DNA of 59,391 nt, taken from assembly GCA_903885375.1 (NCBI GenBank), contig CAISIK010000211.1:1-59391 (forward strand), read 5' to 3'. The stretch is from an uncultured Pseudomonadota bacterium (GTDB lineage Bacteria; Myxococcota_A; UBA796; SXON01). The position numbers and the translations under genes were made by a program. The notes beneath the pieces are model-generated. The model had not been told where the DNA came from. It saw nothing but the letters and a program-made list of their open reading frames with translations, and ran no database searches. Each line of letters begins with the position of its first letter. Position 1 is the first letter of the stretch. Below, piece after piece: positions 7,039 through 15,501 of this stretch.

Positions 7039-7511
7039 AAAACGAGCTCGAGGGGATGCCCGTACTGGCCACCCGCCTCGATGAAGTCATCAACTGGGGC
7101 CGCAAGTACGCCCTCTGGCCGATGCCCTACGGCACCGCCTGCTGCGCGATCGAATTCATGGGCGTCGTTTCCAGCCGATTCGACGTGTCGCGGTTCGGCG
7201 CGGAGCTCGTGCGCTTCTCGCCCCGCCAGGCCGACCTCCTCCTCGTGATGGGCACCATCACGCAGAAGATGGCGCCCGTGCTCAAGCAGATCTACGACCA
7301 GATGCCCGACCCGAAGTGGGTGGTGTCGATGGGTGCCTGCGCCTCCTCGGGCGGCTTCTACGACAACTACAGCGTGGTGCAGGGGATCGACGAGCTCGTG
7401 CCGGTCGATGTGTACGTGGCCGGCTGCCCGCCGCGCCCGGAGAACGTCATCGGCGCCATCGTGAAGATCCAGGAGAAGATCTCCAACGAATCCATTCGGA
7501 ACTGGCGCTAG
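7029..7511 (+). CDS. nuoB: NADH-quinone oxidoreductase subunit B
   Basis: This peripheral-arm subunit (160 residues) holds iron-sulfur cluster N2, which hands electrons to quinone. The ligand pattern is complete: [11 protein letters not shown] (the tandem Cys pair), MGACASSGG and VAGCPPRPE. Its length is normal for the short, soluble bacterial form. The ATG at 7029 overlaps the end of nuoA, and nuoC starts eight bases after the stop. NuoB packs against NuoD to form the quinone cavity. Confidence 0.97.
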   Translation: MGLENELEGMPVLATRLDEVINWGRKYALWPMPYGTACCAIEFMGVVSSRFDVSRFGAELVRFSPRQADLLLVMGTITQKMAPVLKQIYDQMPDPKWVVSMGACASSGGFYDNYSVVQGIDELVPVDVYVAGCPPRPENVIGAIVKIQEKISNESIRNWR

Positions 7512-7519
7512 GGGAACTC

Positions 7520-8065
7520 ATGACCGAACGTGCGATCATGGAGAAGGTGCAGGCCCGGTTCGGCGCCACCCTCCTCGCCTCCTACGAGTTCCGCGGGCAG
7601 TGTGCGGTCACCATCCGGCCCGCGCAGCTCCGGCCGATGCTCGAATGGCTCCGGGACGATCCGGAGATCCACGCCGACTGGCTGATGGACGTCGGCGGGG
7701 TCGACTACCTCGGCTTCAGCCCGGCCGACGGCTCGGGCGATGACGACCGGGAGTGGCGCTACGAGGTCGTGTACCAGGTCTACTCGATGAAGCACAACCA
7801 CCGCTTCCGCGTGAAGGTGGCGGTGGCCGAGCCCGACCTCGTCGTGCCCAGCGTGTGGGACCTCTGGGGCATCGCGAACTGGATGGAGCGCGAGGTCTGG
7901 GACCTCTACGGCATCCGCTTCGAGGGGCACCCCAACCTGCGCCGCATCCTGTGCCACGACGAGTTCGTGGGCCACGCGCTCCGCAAGGACTACCCCATCA
8001 ACAAGCGCCAGAAGCTGACCTCCCCGTCGGAGAACATCCTTTGCGAAAAGGTGGAGTGGGCATGA
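7520..8065 (+). CDS. nuoC: NADH-quinone oxidoreductase subunit C (30 kDa)
   Basis: This 181-residue peripheral subunit binds NuoD and NuoB and carries no cofactor. The 30-kDa signature is clear: ERExWDLYGIRFEGHPNLRRIL around residues 120-140, followed by GHALRKDYPI. The ATG at 7520 follows GGGGA; the frame extends upstream into nuoB but that part is not conserved. The stop overlaps nuoD as ATGA. It is separate from NuoD, unlike the fused NuoCD of enterobacteria. Confidence 0.96.
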   Translation: MTERAIMEKVQARFGATLLASYEFRGQCAVTIRPAQLRPMLEWLRDDPEIHADWLMDVGGVDYLGFSPADGSGDDDREWRYEVVYQVYSMKHNHRFRVKVAVAEPDLVVPSVWDLWGIANWMEREVWDLYGIRFEGHPNLRRILCHDEFVGHALRKDYPINKRQKLTSPSENILCEKVEWA

Positions 8066-9258
8066 GCGAAGGAACGAAGGTTCCGGCGATCCCGTCGGAG
8101 CTCATGACGCTGAACGTCGGCCCGGCGCACCCGGCCACCCACGGCACGCTCCGGCTCCAGTTGCAGCTCGATGGCGAGACCATCGTGAACTCGGCCTGCG
8201 AGATCGGGTACCTGCACCGCGGCTTTGAGAAGCAGTGTGAGGCGGTCTACTACCAGTTCGTGATTCCCTACGCGGAACGCCTGAACTACATGGGGCCGGT
8301 CCACAACAGCAACGCCTGGTGTTTCGCCTGCGAAACGATGCTCGGGATCGAGGCCCCGCCGCGCGCCCAGGCCCTCCGCGTCATCACCAGCGAGATGGGT
8401 CGGATCATCGACCACGCGGTGTGCATCGGCACCAACCTCGTCGACATCGGAGCGCTGACCAACTTCTGGTACATGTACAACTATCGGGAGAAGATCTACG
8501 ACCTCTACGAGGAGCTCTGCGGCGCCCGCATGATGGTGAACTACCCGCGCATCGGCGGCGTGAGCCTCGACGCGCCGGATGGCTGGTTCGACAAGCTGCT
8601 CCGCGTGATCGACGAGATGCAGGAGGCGGTGGGCGAGGTGCGCGCGCTCGTGGAGCGCAACCGCATCTTCATGGACCGCACCATCGGCGCCGGGGTCATC
8701 ACCCGCGAGCTGGCCCTGAGCCACGGCGTGACCGGCCCCTGCCTTCGCGCGGCCGGCATCCCCTACGACATTCGCAAGGCCCAGCCCTACTGGGGCTACG
8801 ACAAGTACGACTTCGAGGTGCCCACGGCCGAGGGCGGTGACACCTACGATCGCACCGTCGTGCGGTTCCAGGAGATGTACGAGAGCTGCAAGATCATCCG
8901 GCAGGCGGTGGCGTCGATGCCCGCCGGCCCCGTGATGGTCGACGATCACCTCGTCGCCCTCCCGGAGAAGGACAAGGTCTACAACACGATGGAAGGCCTC
9001 ATCAACCACTTCAAGCTGGTGATGCACGGCATCAAGCCGCCGGTGGGCGAGATCTACAGCGCCACCGAAGGTGGCTGCGGCGAGGTCGGCTTCTACATCG
9101 TGTCCGATGGCAGCGCGAAGCCCTGGCGGGTCCGCATCCGCCCCCCGTGCTTCGCCAACTACAGCACGTTCCCCAAGATCATCCAGGGCGCGATGTTGGC
9201 CGATGCCATCGCCGCGCTGGGCTCCATCAACATTATCGCCGGCGAGCTCGACCGATGA
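8062..9258 (+). CDS. nuoD: NADH-quinone oxidoreductase subunit D (49 kDa)
   Basis: This 398-residue subunit lines the quinone-binding cavity and descends from [NiFe]-hydrogenase large subunits. Recognisable blocks are NVGPAHPATHGTLRLQLQLDGE (the quinone-site His region), GYLHRGFEK and the C-terminal ending [17 protein letters not shown]. The hydrogenase-type C-terminal nickel cysteines are absent, as expected for complex I. The ATG at 8062 overlaps nuoC as ATGA, and nuoE overlaps in the same way at its 3' end. Confidence 0.97.
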   Translation: MSEGTKVPAIPSELMTLNVGPAHPATHGTLRLQLQLDGETIVNSACEIGYLHRGFEKQCEAVYYQFVIPYAERLNYMGPVHNSNAWCFACETMLGIEAPPRAQALRVITSEMGRIIDHAVCIGTNLVDIGALTNFWYMYNYREKIYDLYEELCGARMMVNYPRIGGVSLDAPDGWFDKLLRVIDEMQEAVGEVRALVERNRIFMDRTIGAGVITRELALSHGVTGPCLRAAGIPYDIRKAQPYWGYDKYDFEVPTAEGGDTYDRTVVRFQEMYESCKIIRQAVASMPAGPVMVDDHLVALPEKDKVYNTMEGLINHFKLVMHGIKPPVGEIYSATEGGCGEVGFYIVSDGSAKPWRVRIRPPCFANYSTFPKIIQGAMLADAIAALGSINIIAGELDR

Positions 9259-9821
9259 GCCACAGCGCTACGAGCGCCGCCTCCCGAGGCCCACGCGAGT
9301 GGTCCCCCGAACAGGCGGCGGAGATCGAACTCATTCTCACGCGGTACCCCACCAAGAAAGCGGCGGTCATGCCGCTTCTGTGGATGGCCCAGGATGCCTG
9401 GGACTGGATCGACCTCGACATCATGCGCCTCATCGGCCGCACGCTTGAGCTGCCGCCGAGCCATGTGCACGCGGTGGCGAGCTTCTACACGATGTTCAAG
9501 AAGGCACCGACCAACAAATACTTCTTCCAGGTCTGCCACACGCTGTCCTGCGCGTTGGTGGGCGCCGAGCGCATCCTCGCGCACCTCGAGAAGCGCCTCG
9601 AGCTCGATGAGCACGGCAACAGCAAGGATGGCCTCTTCTCCGTACTTCGGGTGGAGTGCCTCGCGAGCTGCGGCTCGGGTCCGATGGCCCAGATGAACGA
9701 ACACTTCTACGAGCGGCTCACGCCCGAGATCATCGACGAGGTGATCGACGCCCTCCGCTCCGGCAAGCAACTTCCTGAACCCCGGCGGGAGGCGGATCAA
9801 TGGATTTTCCCCGTATCCTGA
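9255..9821 (+). CDS. nuoE: NADH-quinone oxidoreductase subunit E (24 kDa)
   Basis: This thioredoxin-fold subunit of the NADH-oxidising module has 188 residues. The [2Fe-2S] N1a ligands are present: [13 protein letters not shown] (Cys-x4-Cys) and [11 protein letters not shown] (Cys-x3-Cys). The N-terminal helical region ([11 protein letters not shown], then [11 protein letters not shown]) is typical. The ATG at 9255 overlaps the nuoD stop. NuoE and NuoF form the flavoprotein unit, and their genes overlap by 22 bases. Confidence 0.97.
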   Translation: MSHSATSAASRGPREWSPEQAAEIELILTRYPTKKAAVMPLLWMAQDAWDWIDLDIMRLIGRTLELPPSHVHAVASFYTMFKKAPTNKYFFQVCHTLSCALVGAERILAHLEKRLELDEHGNSKDGLFSVLRVECLASCGSGPMAQMNEHFYERLTPEIIDEVIDALRSGKQLPEPRREADQWIFPVS

Positions 9822-11080
9822 GCGGCAATTGGGACACTCCCGACTCCCACCGCCTCGCGGTGGCGAAGAGTCGCGGGGTGTACAGCCAGCTCCCGCGCGC
9901 CCTAGCGATGGCGCCGAACGACATCACGCAGATCGTGAAGGACAGCGGTCTCCGCGGTCGCGGCGGCGCGGGCTTCCCCACCGGCATGAAGTGGAGCTTC
10001 GTGCCCCCCGCCGAGAAGCGTCAGGGCAAGTCGGTGTACCTGCTCTGCAATGCCGACGAGTCGGAGCCCGGCACCTTCAAGGATCGGTACTGCCTCTGGC
10101 TCGATCCCCACCTGCTCTTCGAGGGCATGGCCATTGCCTCGCGCGCGCTCGACTGCCACGTCGGGTACATCTACATCCGCGGCGAGTTCCGGTACATCGC
10201 CCGCCGGCTCGAGGAGGCGCTCGCCGAGGCCTACGCGGCCGGACTGCTGGGCAAGAACATCCTCGGCAGCGGCCACGACTTCGATCTCTACGTGCATGTC
10301 GGCGCGGGCGCCTACATCTGCGGCGAGGAGACCGCGCTCATCTCCTCGCTCGAAGGCGAGAAGGGCCAGCCCAAGCTCAAGCCGCCGTTCCCGGCGGTGG
10401 AAGGCGCCTGGCGCTCGCCCACGATCGTGAACAACGTCGAAACGCTGGCGGTCGTGCCCTGGCTCATCCAGCACGGCGCCGCCGCCTACAAGGCGCTCGG
10501 CACCGAGAAGAGCCCCGGAACCAAGCTGTTCTCCGTGTCCGGGCACGTGCGGCGCCCCGGCGTGTACGAGATCCCGCTCGGCATCCCCATGATGCAGTTC
10601 ATCAACGAGTACGCGGGGGGCCTGCTCCCCGGCCGCACGCTCAAGGCCGTCATTCCCGGCGGCAGTTCGGTGCCAGTGATGACGCCCGCCGAAGTGGCCA
10701 TATGCTCGATGGACTACGAGTCGATCAACACCAACGCCGGCAGCTACCTCGGCTCCGGCGGCATGATCGTGATGGACGATACGACCGACCTCGTGGCCGC
10801 CCTCACCAACCTCCTGCGCTTCTACGCACACGAGAGCTGCGGCCAGTGCACCCCCTGCCGCGAAGGTTGCGGGTGGATGCACCAGATCCTCTGCCGCGTG
10901 CGCGATGGCGAGGCCTCCGAGGTGGACCTCGGCACGCTCCGCGATCTCGCCGACAACATCCACAGCAAGACGATCTGCTTCTTCGGCGCCAGCGCCGCGA
11001 TGCCGGTCCAGAGCTTCCTCACCAAGTTCCGCAGCGAGTTCCTGGACCGCGTCCAGCGTCGCGGCGTTGGAGCCGCCTGA
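9800..11080 (+). CDS. nuoF: NADH-quinone oxidoreductase subunit F (NADH-binding, 51 kDa)
   Basis: The 426-residue subunit binds NADH, FMN and cluster N3. The Gly-rich nucleotide loop [13 protein letters not shown] is at about residues 50-62, the FMN region [14 protein letters not shown] at about 83-96, and [19 protein letters not shown] at about 170-190. The N3 ligands are [12 protein letters not shown] near residue 350 plus the later Cys in KTICFFG. The latter loop reads FFGASAAMP rather than the commoner ALGDAAAxP, a mild local divergence. The stop overlaps nuoG as TGATG. Confidence 0.97.
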   Translation: MDFPRILSGNWDTPDSHRLAVAKSRGVYSQLPRALAMAPNDITQIVKDSGLRGRGGAGFPTGMKWSFVPPAEKRQGKSVYLLCNADESEPGTFKDRYCLWLDPHLLFEGMAIASRALDCHVGYIYIRGEFRYIARRLEEALAEAYAAGLLGKNILGSGHDFDLYVHVGAGAYICGEETALISSLEGEKGQPKLKPPFPAVEGAWRSPTIVNNVETLAVVPWLIQHGAAAYKALGTEKSPGTKLFSVSGHVRRPGVYEIPLGIPMMQFINEYAGGLLPGRTLKAVIPGGSSVPVMTPAEVAICSMDYESINTNAGSYLGSGGMIVMDDTTDLVAALTNLLRFYAHESCGQCTPCREGCGWMHQILCRVRDGEASEVDLGTLRDLADNIHSKTICFFGASAAMPVQSFLTKFRSEFLDRVQRRGVGAA

Positions 11081-12654
11081 TGCCGAAGGTCAAGGTCAAC
11101 GACATCGAGATCGAGGTTCCGGCCGGAACCAACATGATCGAGGCCGCGAAGCTCGCGGGCGTGGAGATTCCCCACTACTGCTACCACCCCCACCTGAGCA
11201 TCGCAGGCAACTGCCGTATGTGCATGTGCGAGGCGGACAGCCCGCGCGGCCCGATGCTGGAGATCGCCTGCAACATGCAGGCGCGTGAGGGCCTCTCCAT
11301 CAAGACCGAGACCGACAAGGTGAAGGCGGTCCGCAAGTCGGTGATGGAGTTCCTGCTGGTCAACCACCCGCTGGACTGCCCCATCTGCGACCAGTCCGGT
11401 GAGTGCCGGCTGCAGGACTACTACATGGACCACGGCCAGTACGACAGCCGTGGTGTCGATCCGAAGGTGGGCAAGCACAAGCGGCAGGACATCGGCGAGC
11501 ATATCGTGCTCGACGCGGAGCGCTGCGTGGAGTGCAGCCGCTGTGTGCGCTTCGGCGACGAGGTGACCGGCACGGGCGACCTGCGGCTCATGAACCGCGG
11601 CGACCACACCGAGATCGGCATGTTCCCGGGCACCCGCCTGGAGCACAACTACCAGGGCAACCTCGCGGACATCTGCCCGGTGGGCGCCCTCACCAACAAG
11701 GAGTTCCGCTTCCAGCGGCGCGTATGGTACCTCCGGGAGACCGACAGCGTGTGCACCGGCTGCAGCACCGGCTGCAACACCAAGGTGTGCCACCAGGAAG
11801 GCGAAGTCTTCCGCACGCTCCCGCGCCGCAACGACGACGTGAACAAGAGCTGGATGTGCGATCCGGGCCGCGAGGTCAACAGCGTTGTCGGCTCGCTCAC
11901 CCGCCTTCTCCGCCCCACCGTGGATGGCGCTCCCGTGGCGGACGCCACCGCCGTGCTCGCGGCCCGCATCAAGGCCGCCGGCCCGGGGCGCACCGGCTTC
12001 GTGCTCGGGAGCAGCGCCTCGCTGGAGGCCAACTGGGCGCTCCTGCAGGTGGTGAAGGCGAACTGCGTGGGCGCCCGCGTGTTCCGCGTGGCCGGCAACA
12101 ACGCCGGGTCCATCGTCAAGAGCGACGACTTCCTGATGGATGCCGACAAGAACCCCAATACCGCCGGGGTCGCGCTCCTGGCCGACTGGGCCGGCAACGT
12201 CGGCGATGCCGAGGCGCTCCGCGAGGCGGATCTGGCGCTGCTCGTGGTGCTCGAGGACGACATCGTGAGCCGCCTCTCCGGCAATCCCGCGGAGGCCATC
12301 GCCTACTTCGGCACGCACACCAACCCCACGGCCGAGCTCGCCTCGATCGTGATCCCGGTGGCCCACGTGGTGGAGATGGATGCCACGTACGTGAACCGCC
12401 AGGGTCGGGTGCAGCGCGCCCGCCGCGCCACGAACCCTCAGGGAGAGGCGATCCCGGCCTACCAGGCGCTCGAGAAGCTGGGCGCCGCGCTCGGCCGCGC
12501 GCCGGGCACCAGCATGCCCACGGCGACCTTCGCCGCAATGGCGCGCACCGTTCCCCGCCTCAACGGGCTTGACTACAAGGCGCTGGGCGCAGGCGGTCGA
12601 CCGCTCGCCCCCGCACCGGAACCGGCCGCTGCCCCGGCCGCGGAGGCCAAGTGA
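11080..12654 (+). CDS. nuoG: NADH-quinone oxidoreductase subunit G (75 kDa), short form
   Basis: The N-terminal ferredoxin domain carries PHYCYHPHLSIAGNCRMCMCE ([2Fe-2S] N1b). The His-Cys3 site of N5 is HPLDCPICDQSGEC, and the Cys4 site of N4 is RCVECSRCVRF with ADICPVGALT. A further Cys set, CTGCSTGCN with WMCDPGR, is the molybdopterin-oxidoreductase-type [4Fe-4S] site that gives the extra N7-like cluster in some bacteria. The molybdopterin-like domain after it is brief, and the whole protein has 524 residues against about 700-900 in many species. A Pro/Ala-rich tail closes it. The ATG at 11080 overlaps nuoF. The function is electron relay from FMN towards N2. Confidence 0.95.
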   Translation: MPKVKVNDIEIEVPAGTNMIEAAKLAGVEIPHYCYHPHLSIAGNCRMCMCEADSPRGPMLEIACNMQAREGLSIKTETDKVKAVRKSVMEFLLVNHPLDCPICDQSGECRLQDYYMDHGQYDSRGVDPKVGKHKRQDIGEHIVLDAERCVECSRCVRFGDEVTGTGDLRLMNRGDHTEIGMFPGTRLEHNYQGNLADICPVGALTNKEFRFQRRVWYLRETDSVCTGCSTGCNTKVCHQEGEVFRTLPRRNDDVNKSWMCDPGREVNSVVGSLTRLLRPTVDGAPVADATAVLAARIKAAGPGRTGFVLGSSASLEANWALLQVVKANCVGARVFRVAGNNAGSIVKSDDFLMDADKNPNTAGVALLADWAGNVGDAEALREADLALLVVLEDDIVSRLSGNPAEAIAYFGTHTNPTAELASIVIPVAHVVEMDATYVNRQGRVQRARRATNPQGEAIPAYQALEKLGAALGRAPGTSMPTATFAAMARTVPRLNGLDYKALGAGGRPLAPAPEPAAAPAAEAK

Positions 12655-14078
12655 GCGAGTTCTGGACCGACATGCTCGTGGTCGTACTTCGGTGCGTCTT
12701 CTCGGTGGCGTTCGTCATGAACATCGTGCCGCTGATGATCTGGGGGGAGCGCAAGGGCGCGGCCTACATCCAGGATCGCCCGGGCCCCAACCGCGCGCCG
12801 ATCGACATCCCCAACCCCCTCGACATTCCCCGACTGCTCTCGGCCGCGCTCAGCGGCGGCAAGCTGGAGTTCAAGCCGGTCGTGTCGCTCCGGGCCGCCG
12901 GGCTCATCCACACGCTGACCGACGTGGTGAAGCTCGCCTTCAAGGAAGACATCACTCCTGACCACGTCGAGAAGTTCTACTGGTTCATCGCGCCGGTCAT
13001 CGCGATGAGCATCGCGCTGTGCACCTTCGCGGTCGTCCCTTTCGGCGACACCTTCCTCGGCTACAACCTGCAGGTCAGCAGCCTCGACGGCGGGCTGCTC
13101 TACGTCCTGGCGATGACCTCGCTCGGCGTGTACGGCATCATGCTCGCCGGCTGGGCCTCCAACAACAAGTTCTCGCTCCTCGGCGGCCTGCGCTCCAGCG
13201 CGCAGATGGTGTCCTACGAGCTGGCGATGGGCCTCTCGGCGGTGGTCGTCTTCCTCAACGCCGGCTCGGTGTCGCTCGCCGACATCACCGCGCAGCAGGG
13301 CGAGGCGCTCAGCATCCTCGGGATCGTCGAAATCCCCTCGCTGAACTGGAACGTCTTCTCGCCCTTCGGCCTGCTCGCCTTCATCCTGTTCTGGGTGGCG
13401 GTCTTCGCGGAAACGAACCGCACGCCCTTCGACCTGCCGGAAGGTGAGGCCGAGCTCGTTGGCGGCTACCACACCGAGTACTCGAGCTTCCGGTTCGCGC
13501 TCTTCTTCATGGCCGAGTACGCCAACATGATCGTGGCCTCCGCGGTCACGGCCACCATGTTCTTCGGCGGGTACAACCTCCCGCTGGTGTCCGCCGCGTT
13601 CCTGCGGGAGAACGCGGACATGGTGCTCGCGCTGCTCGGGTTCGGCGCCGTTCCCGCATTCCTCACCCTCGCTGTGGTGGCGTGGAAGCGCCGCGGGCGG
13701 CCGTTCTACGCCGCCATCCCCGCCGACGACCCCCGCCGCAACGAGCCCGCCTTCTTCACGGCGGTGTGGCTCGGCGCGGCCGGCGCTCACGGCGGCCTCG
13801 GCGTGGCCGGCCTGATGGGCGGCCTCGCCGGCCTGTCCGCGATGACCGGCATCGAGGGCCTCGGCCCCGACCTGCTCGTGTTCGTCCTCCACATCACGGC
13901 GCTCGCCGTGAAGGTGCTCATCGGCGGCTGGATCTTCATCTGGGTCCGCTGGACGCTCCCGCGCATGCGGTACGACCAACTCATGAACCTGGGGTGGCGC
14001 TACATGCTGCCCATCGCGCTCGGCAACGTCTTCTGCGCTGCCGGCTGGATCATCCTCCGGCACGAACTGTTCGCGTAG
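12651..14078 (+). CDS. nuoH: NADH-quinone oxidoreductase subunit H, extended form
   Basis: This membrane subunit joins the peripheral and membrane arms and completes the quinone chamber. The core motifs are MIWGERKGAAYIQDRPGPNR near the N-terminus and FAETNRTPFDLPEGEAELVGGYHTEYSSFRF in the middle. At 475 residues it is about 140 longer than E. coli NuoH. The extra length sits in a segment after the first helix (IDIPNPLDIPRLLSAALSGG onwards) and in a Gly/Ala-rich insertion near residues 345-400 before the last helices. The GTG start at 12651 overlaps nuoG as GTGA. Confidence 0.95.
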   Translation: MSEFWTDMLVVVLRCVFSVAFVMNIVPLMIWGERKGAAYIQDRPGPNRAPIDIPNPLDIPRLLSAALSGGKLEFKPVVSLRAAGLIHTLTDVVKLAFKEDITPDHVEKFYWFIAPVIAMSIALCTFAVVPFGDTFLGYNLQVSSLDGGLLYVLAMTSLGVYGIMLAGWASNNKFSLLGGLRSSAQMVSYELAMGLSAVVVFLNAGSVSLADITAQQGEALSILGIVEIPSLNWNVFSPFGLLAFILFWVAVFAETNRTPFDLPEGEAELVGGYHTEYSSFRFALFFMAEYANMIVASAVTATMFFGGYNLPLVSAAFLRENADMVLALLGFGAVPAFLTLAVVAWKRRGRPFYAAIPADDPRRNEPAFFTAVWLGAAGAHGGLGVAGLMGGLAGLSAMTGIEGLGPDLLVFVLHITALAVKVLIGGWIFIWVRWTLPRMRYDQLMNLGWRYMLPIALGNVFCAAGWIILRHELFA

Positions 14079-14089
14079 GAGTCGAAGAA

Positions 14090-14656
14090 ATGGCGCTCCC
14101 CAAACCCACGAAGACCCTGACTCTCTCCGAGTCGTCGTACCTCGTCGAAGTGCTCAAGGGCATGGTCCTCACCATGGGCCACGTCATCAAGAACATCTTC
14201 GACCAGGACCGCTTCCGAACGATCGAGTACCCCGACGTCCGCAAGCCGATGACGGCCCGCTACCGCGGCGCCCACCGGCTGATGCTTCGCCCCGACGGCG
14301 GCGTGAAGTGTGTGGCCTGCATGTGCTGCCCCACCGTGTGCCCGGCGAATTGCATCACGATCGTGGCAGGCGAGGCCGAGAACGACCCCGCCGAGAAGTT
14401 CCCGGTCAGCTTCGACATCGACATGCTGCGCTGCATCTACTGCGGCTTCTGCGTGGAAGCGTGCCCGAAGGATGCCATCCGCATGGACACCCGCATCTAC
14501 GAGATCAACGCCTACACCCGTCAGGACATGGTCCACAGCAAGGCCTACATGGTCAACCTGATGGATGGGCTCAAGCCCGAGGCCGGCGCCGCCTACCGCG
14601 CCGACCACGCCATCAAGCCGCACGGTCACACCCCCGACGAACCCCCGGTCGCCTGA
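14090..14656 (+). CDS. nuoI: NADH-quinone oxidoreductase subunit I (23 kDa, 2x[4Fe-4S])
   Basis: This 188-residue ferredoxin-like subunit carries clusters N6a and N6b. Both Cys-x2-Cys-x2-Cys-x3-Cys-Pro motifs are intact: CVACMCCPTVCP and CIYCGFCVEACP. The start ATG at 14090 has a good ribosome-binding site, AGGAG eight bases upstream. The long frame that reads through from nuoH sequence was rejected as a start. The C-terminal ~45 residues after the second motif are polar and end DEPPVA. Confidence 0.97.
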   Translation: MALPKPTKTLTLSESSYLVEVLKGMVLTMGHVIKNIFDQDRFRTIEYPDVRKPMTARYRGAHRLMLRPDGGVKCVACMCCPTVCPANCITIVAGEAENDPAEKFPVSFDIDMLRCIYCGFCVEACPKDAIRMDTRIYEINAYTRQDMVHSKAYMVNLMDGLKPEAGAAYRADHAIKPHGHTPDEPPVA

Positions 14657-14689
14657 GATGCGCGCCCCATTTCCCGAAGGACGCCCCCG

Positions 14690-15193
14690 ATGACGGAGTC
14701 CGTGCTCTTCTACCTCTTCAGCCTGGCCGCGATCGTGGCCGGCGCAAGCGTGATCACGCAGCGCAGCCCGATCGCGAGTGCCCTGTCGCTGGTGGTCTGC
14801 TTCTTCGCGCTCGCCGCCGACTACGTAATGCTCGATGCCCACTTCGTGGCGGTCGTGCAGGTGCTGGTCTACGCCGGCGCGATCATGGTGCTGTTCATCT
14901 TCGTGATCATGCTCCTGAACATCCGTGAAACCGGCCCCACGCCCACAGGTGTGATCAGCTTCCGCGCCGGTGTCGGCCTCGCCGTCGCGGGCCTGCTGGG
15001 TGTGGCGGTCATCGCGGTGCTCGACAGCGTCGTGCACAAGGCTCCGGCGGAGCTCGAGCCCGGCTACGGCTCCATCAAGGCGATCGGCGGTGCGCTCTTC
15101 GGCGGCGCCTACCTCCTCCCCTTCGAGGCGGTGTCCCTGCTCCTGACCGTCGGCATGATTGGCGCGGTCGTTCTCGCCAAGCGGGAGGTCTGA
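14690..15193 (+). CDS. nuoJ: NADH-quinone oxidoreductase subunit J
   Basis: This 167-residue membrane subunit has about five predicted helices. The conserved helix 3 region reads [20 protein letters not shown], the pi-bulge helix important for coupling. A loop after [20 protein letters not shown] precedes the last helix. The ATG at 14690 has AAGGA about eight bases upstream, after a 33-base gap that is the widest inside the operon. The stop overlaps nuoK. Confidence 0.95.
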   Translation: MTESVLFYLFSLAAIVAGASVITQRSPIASALSLVVCFFALAADYVMLDAHFVAVVQVLVYAGAIMVLFIFVIMLLNIRETGPTPTGVISFRAGVGLAVAGLLGVAVIAVLDSVVHKAPAELEPGYGSIKAIGGALFGGAYLLPFEAVSLLLTVGMIGAVVLAKREV

Positions 15194-15501
15194 TGGACTC
15201 GGTCGGCCTCATGCCCGTGCTCGTGGTCAGCGGGGTGCTCTTCACCCTCGGCGTGATCGGGGTGCTCACCCGCAAGAACGCCCTCATCGTGTTCATGAGC
15301 GTGGAGCTCATGCTCAACGCCGTGAACCTCGCATTCGTGGCCTTCTCGAGGCAGAACGCCTCGATGGATGGTCACATCTTCGCCATCTTCGTCATGGCCG
15401 TGGCCGCCGCGGAAGCGGCGGTGGGCCTCGCTCTCGTCATCCTGCTCTTCCGCAACCGGGTGACTGTGAAACTCGATGACCTCGACCGGATGAGGGGCTG
15501 A
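15193..15501 (+). CDS. nuoK: NADH-quinone oxidoreductase subunit K
   Basis: This 102-residue, three-helix antiporter-like subunit carries the conserved membrane Glu in [15 protein letters not shown] and a second acidic residue in [13 protein letters not shown]. These form part of the proton path next to NuoJ and NuoN. Both ends overlap the neighbouring genes by one base (TGATG), which suggests stoichiometric translation. Confidence 0.96.
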   Translation: MDSVGLMPVLVVSGVLFTLGVIGVLTRKNALIVFMSVELMLNAVNLAFVAFSRQNASMDGHIFAIFVMAVAAAEAAVGLALVILLFRNRVTVKLDDLDRMRG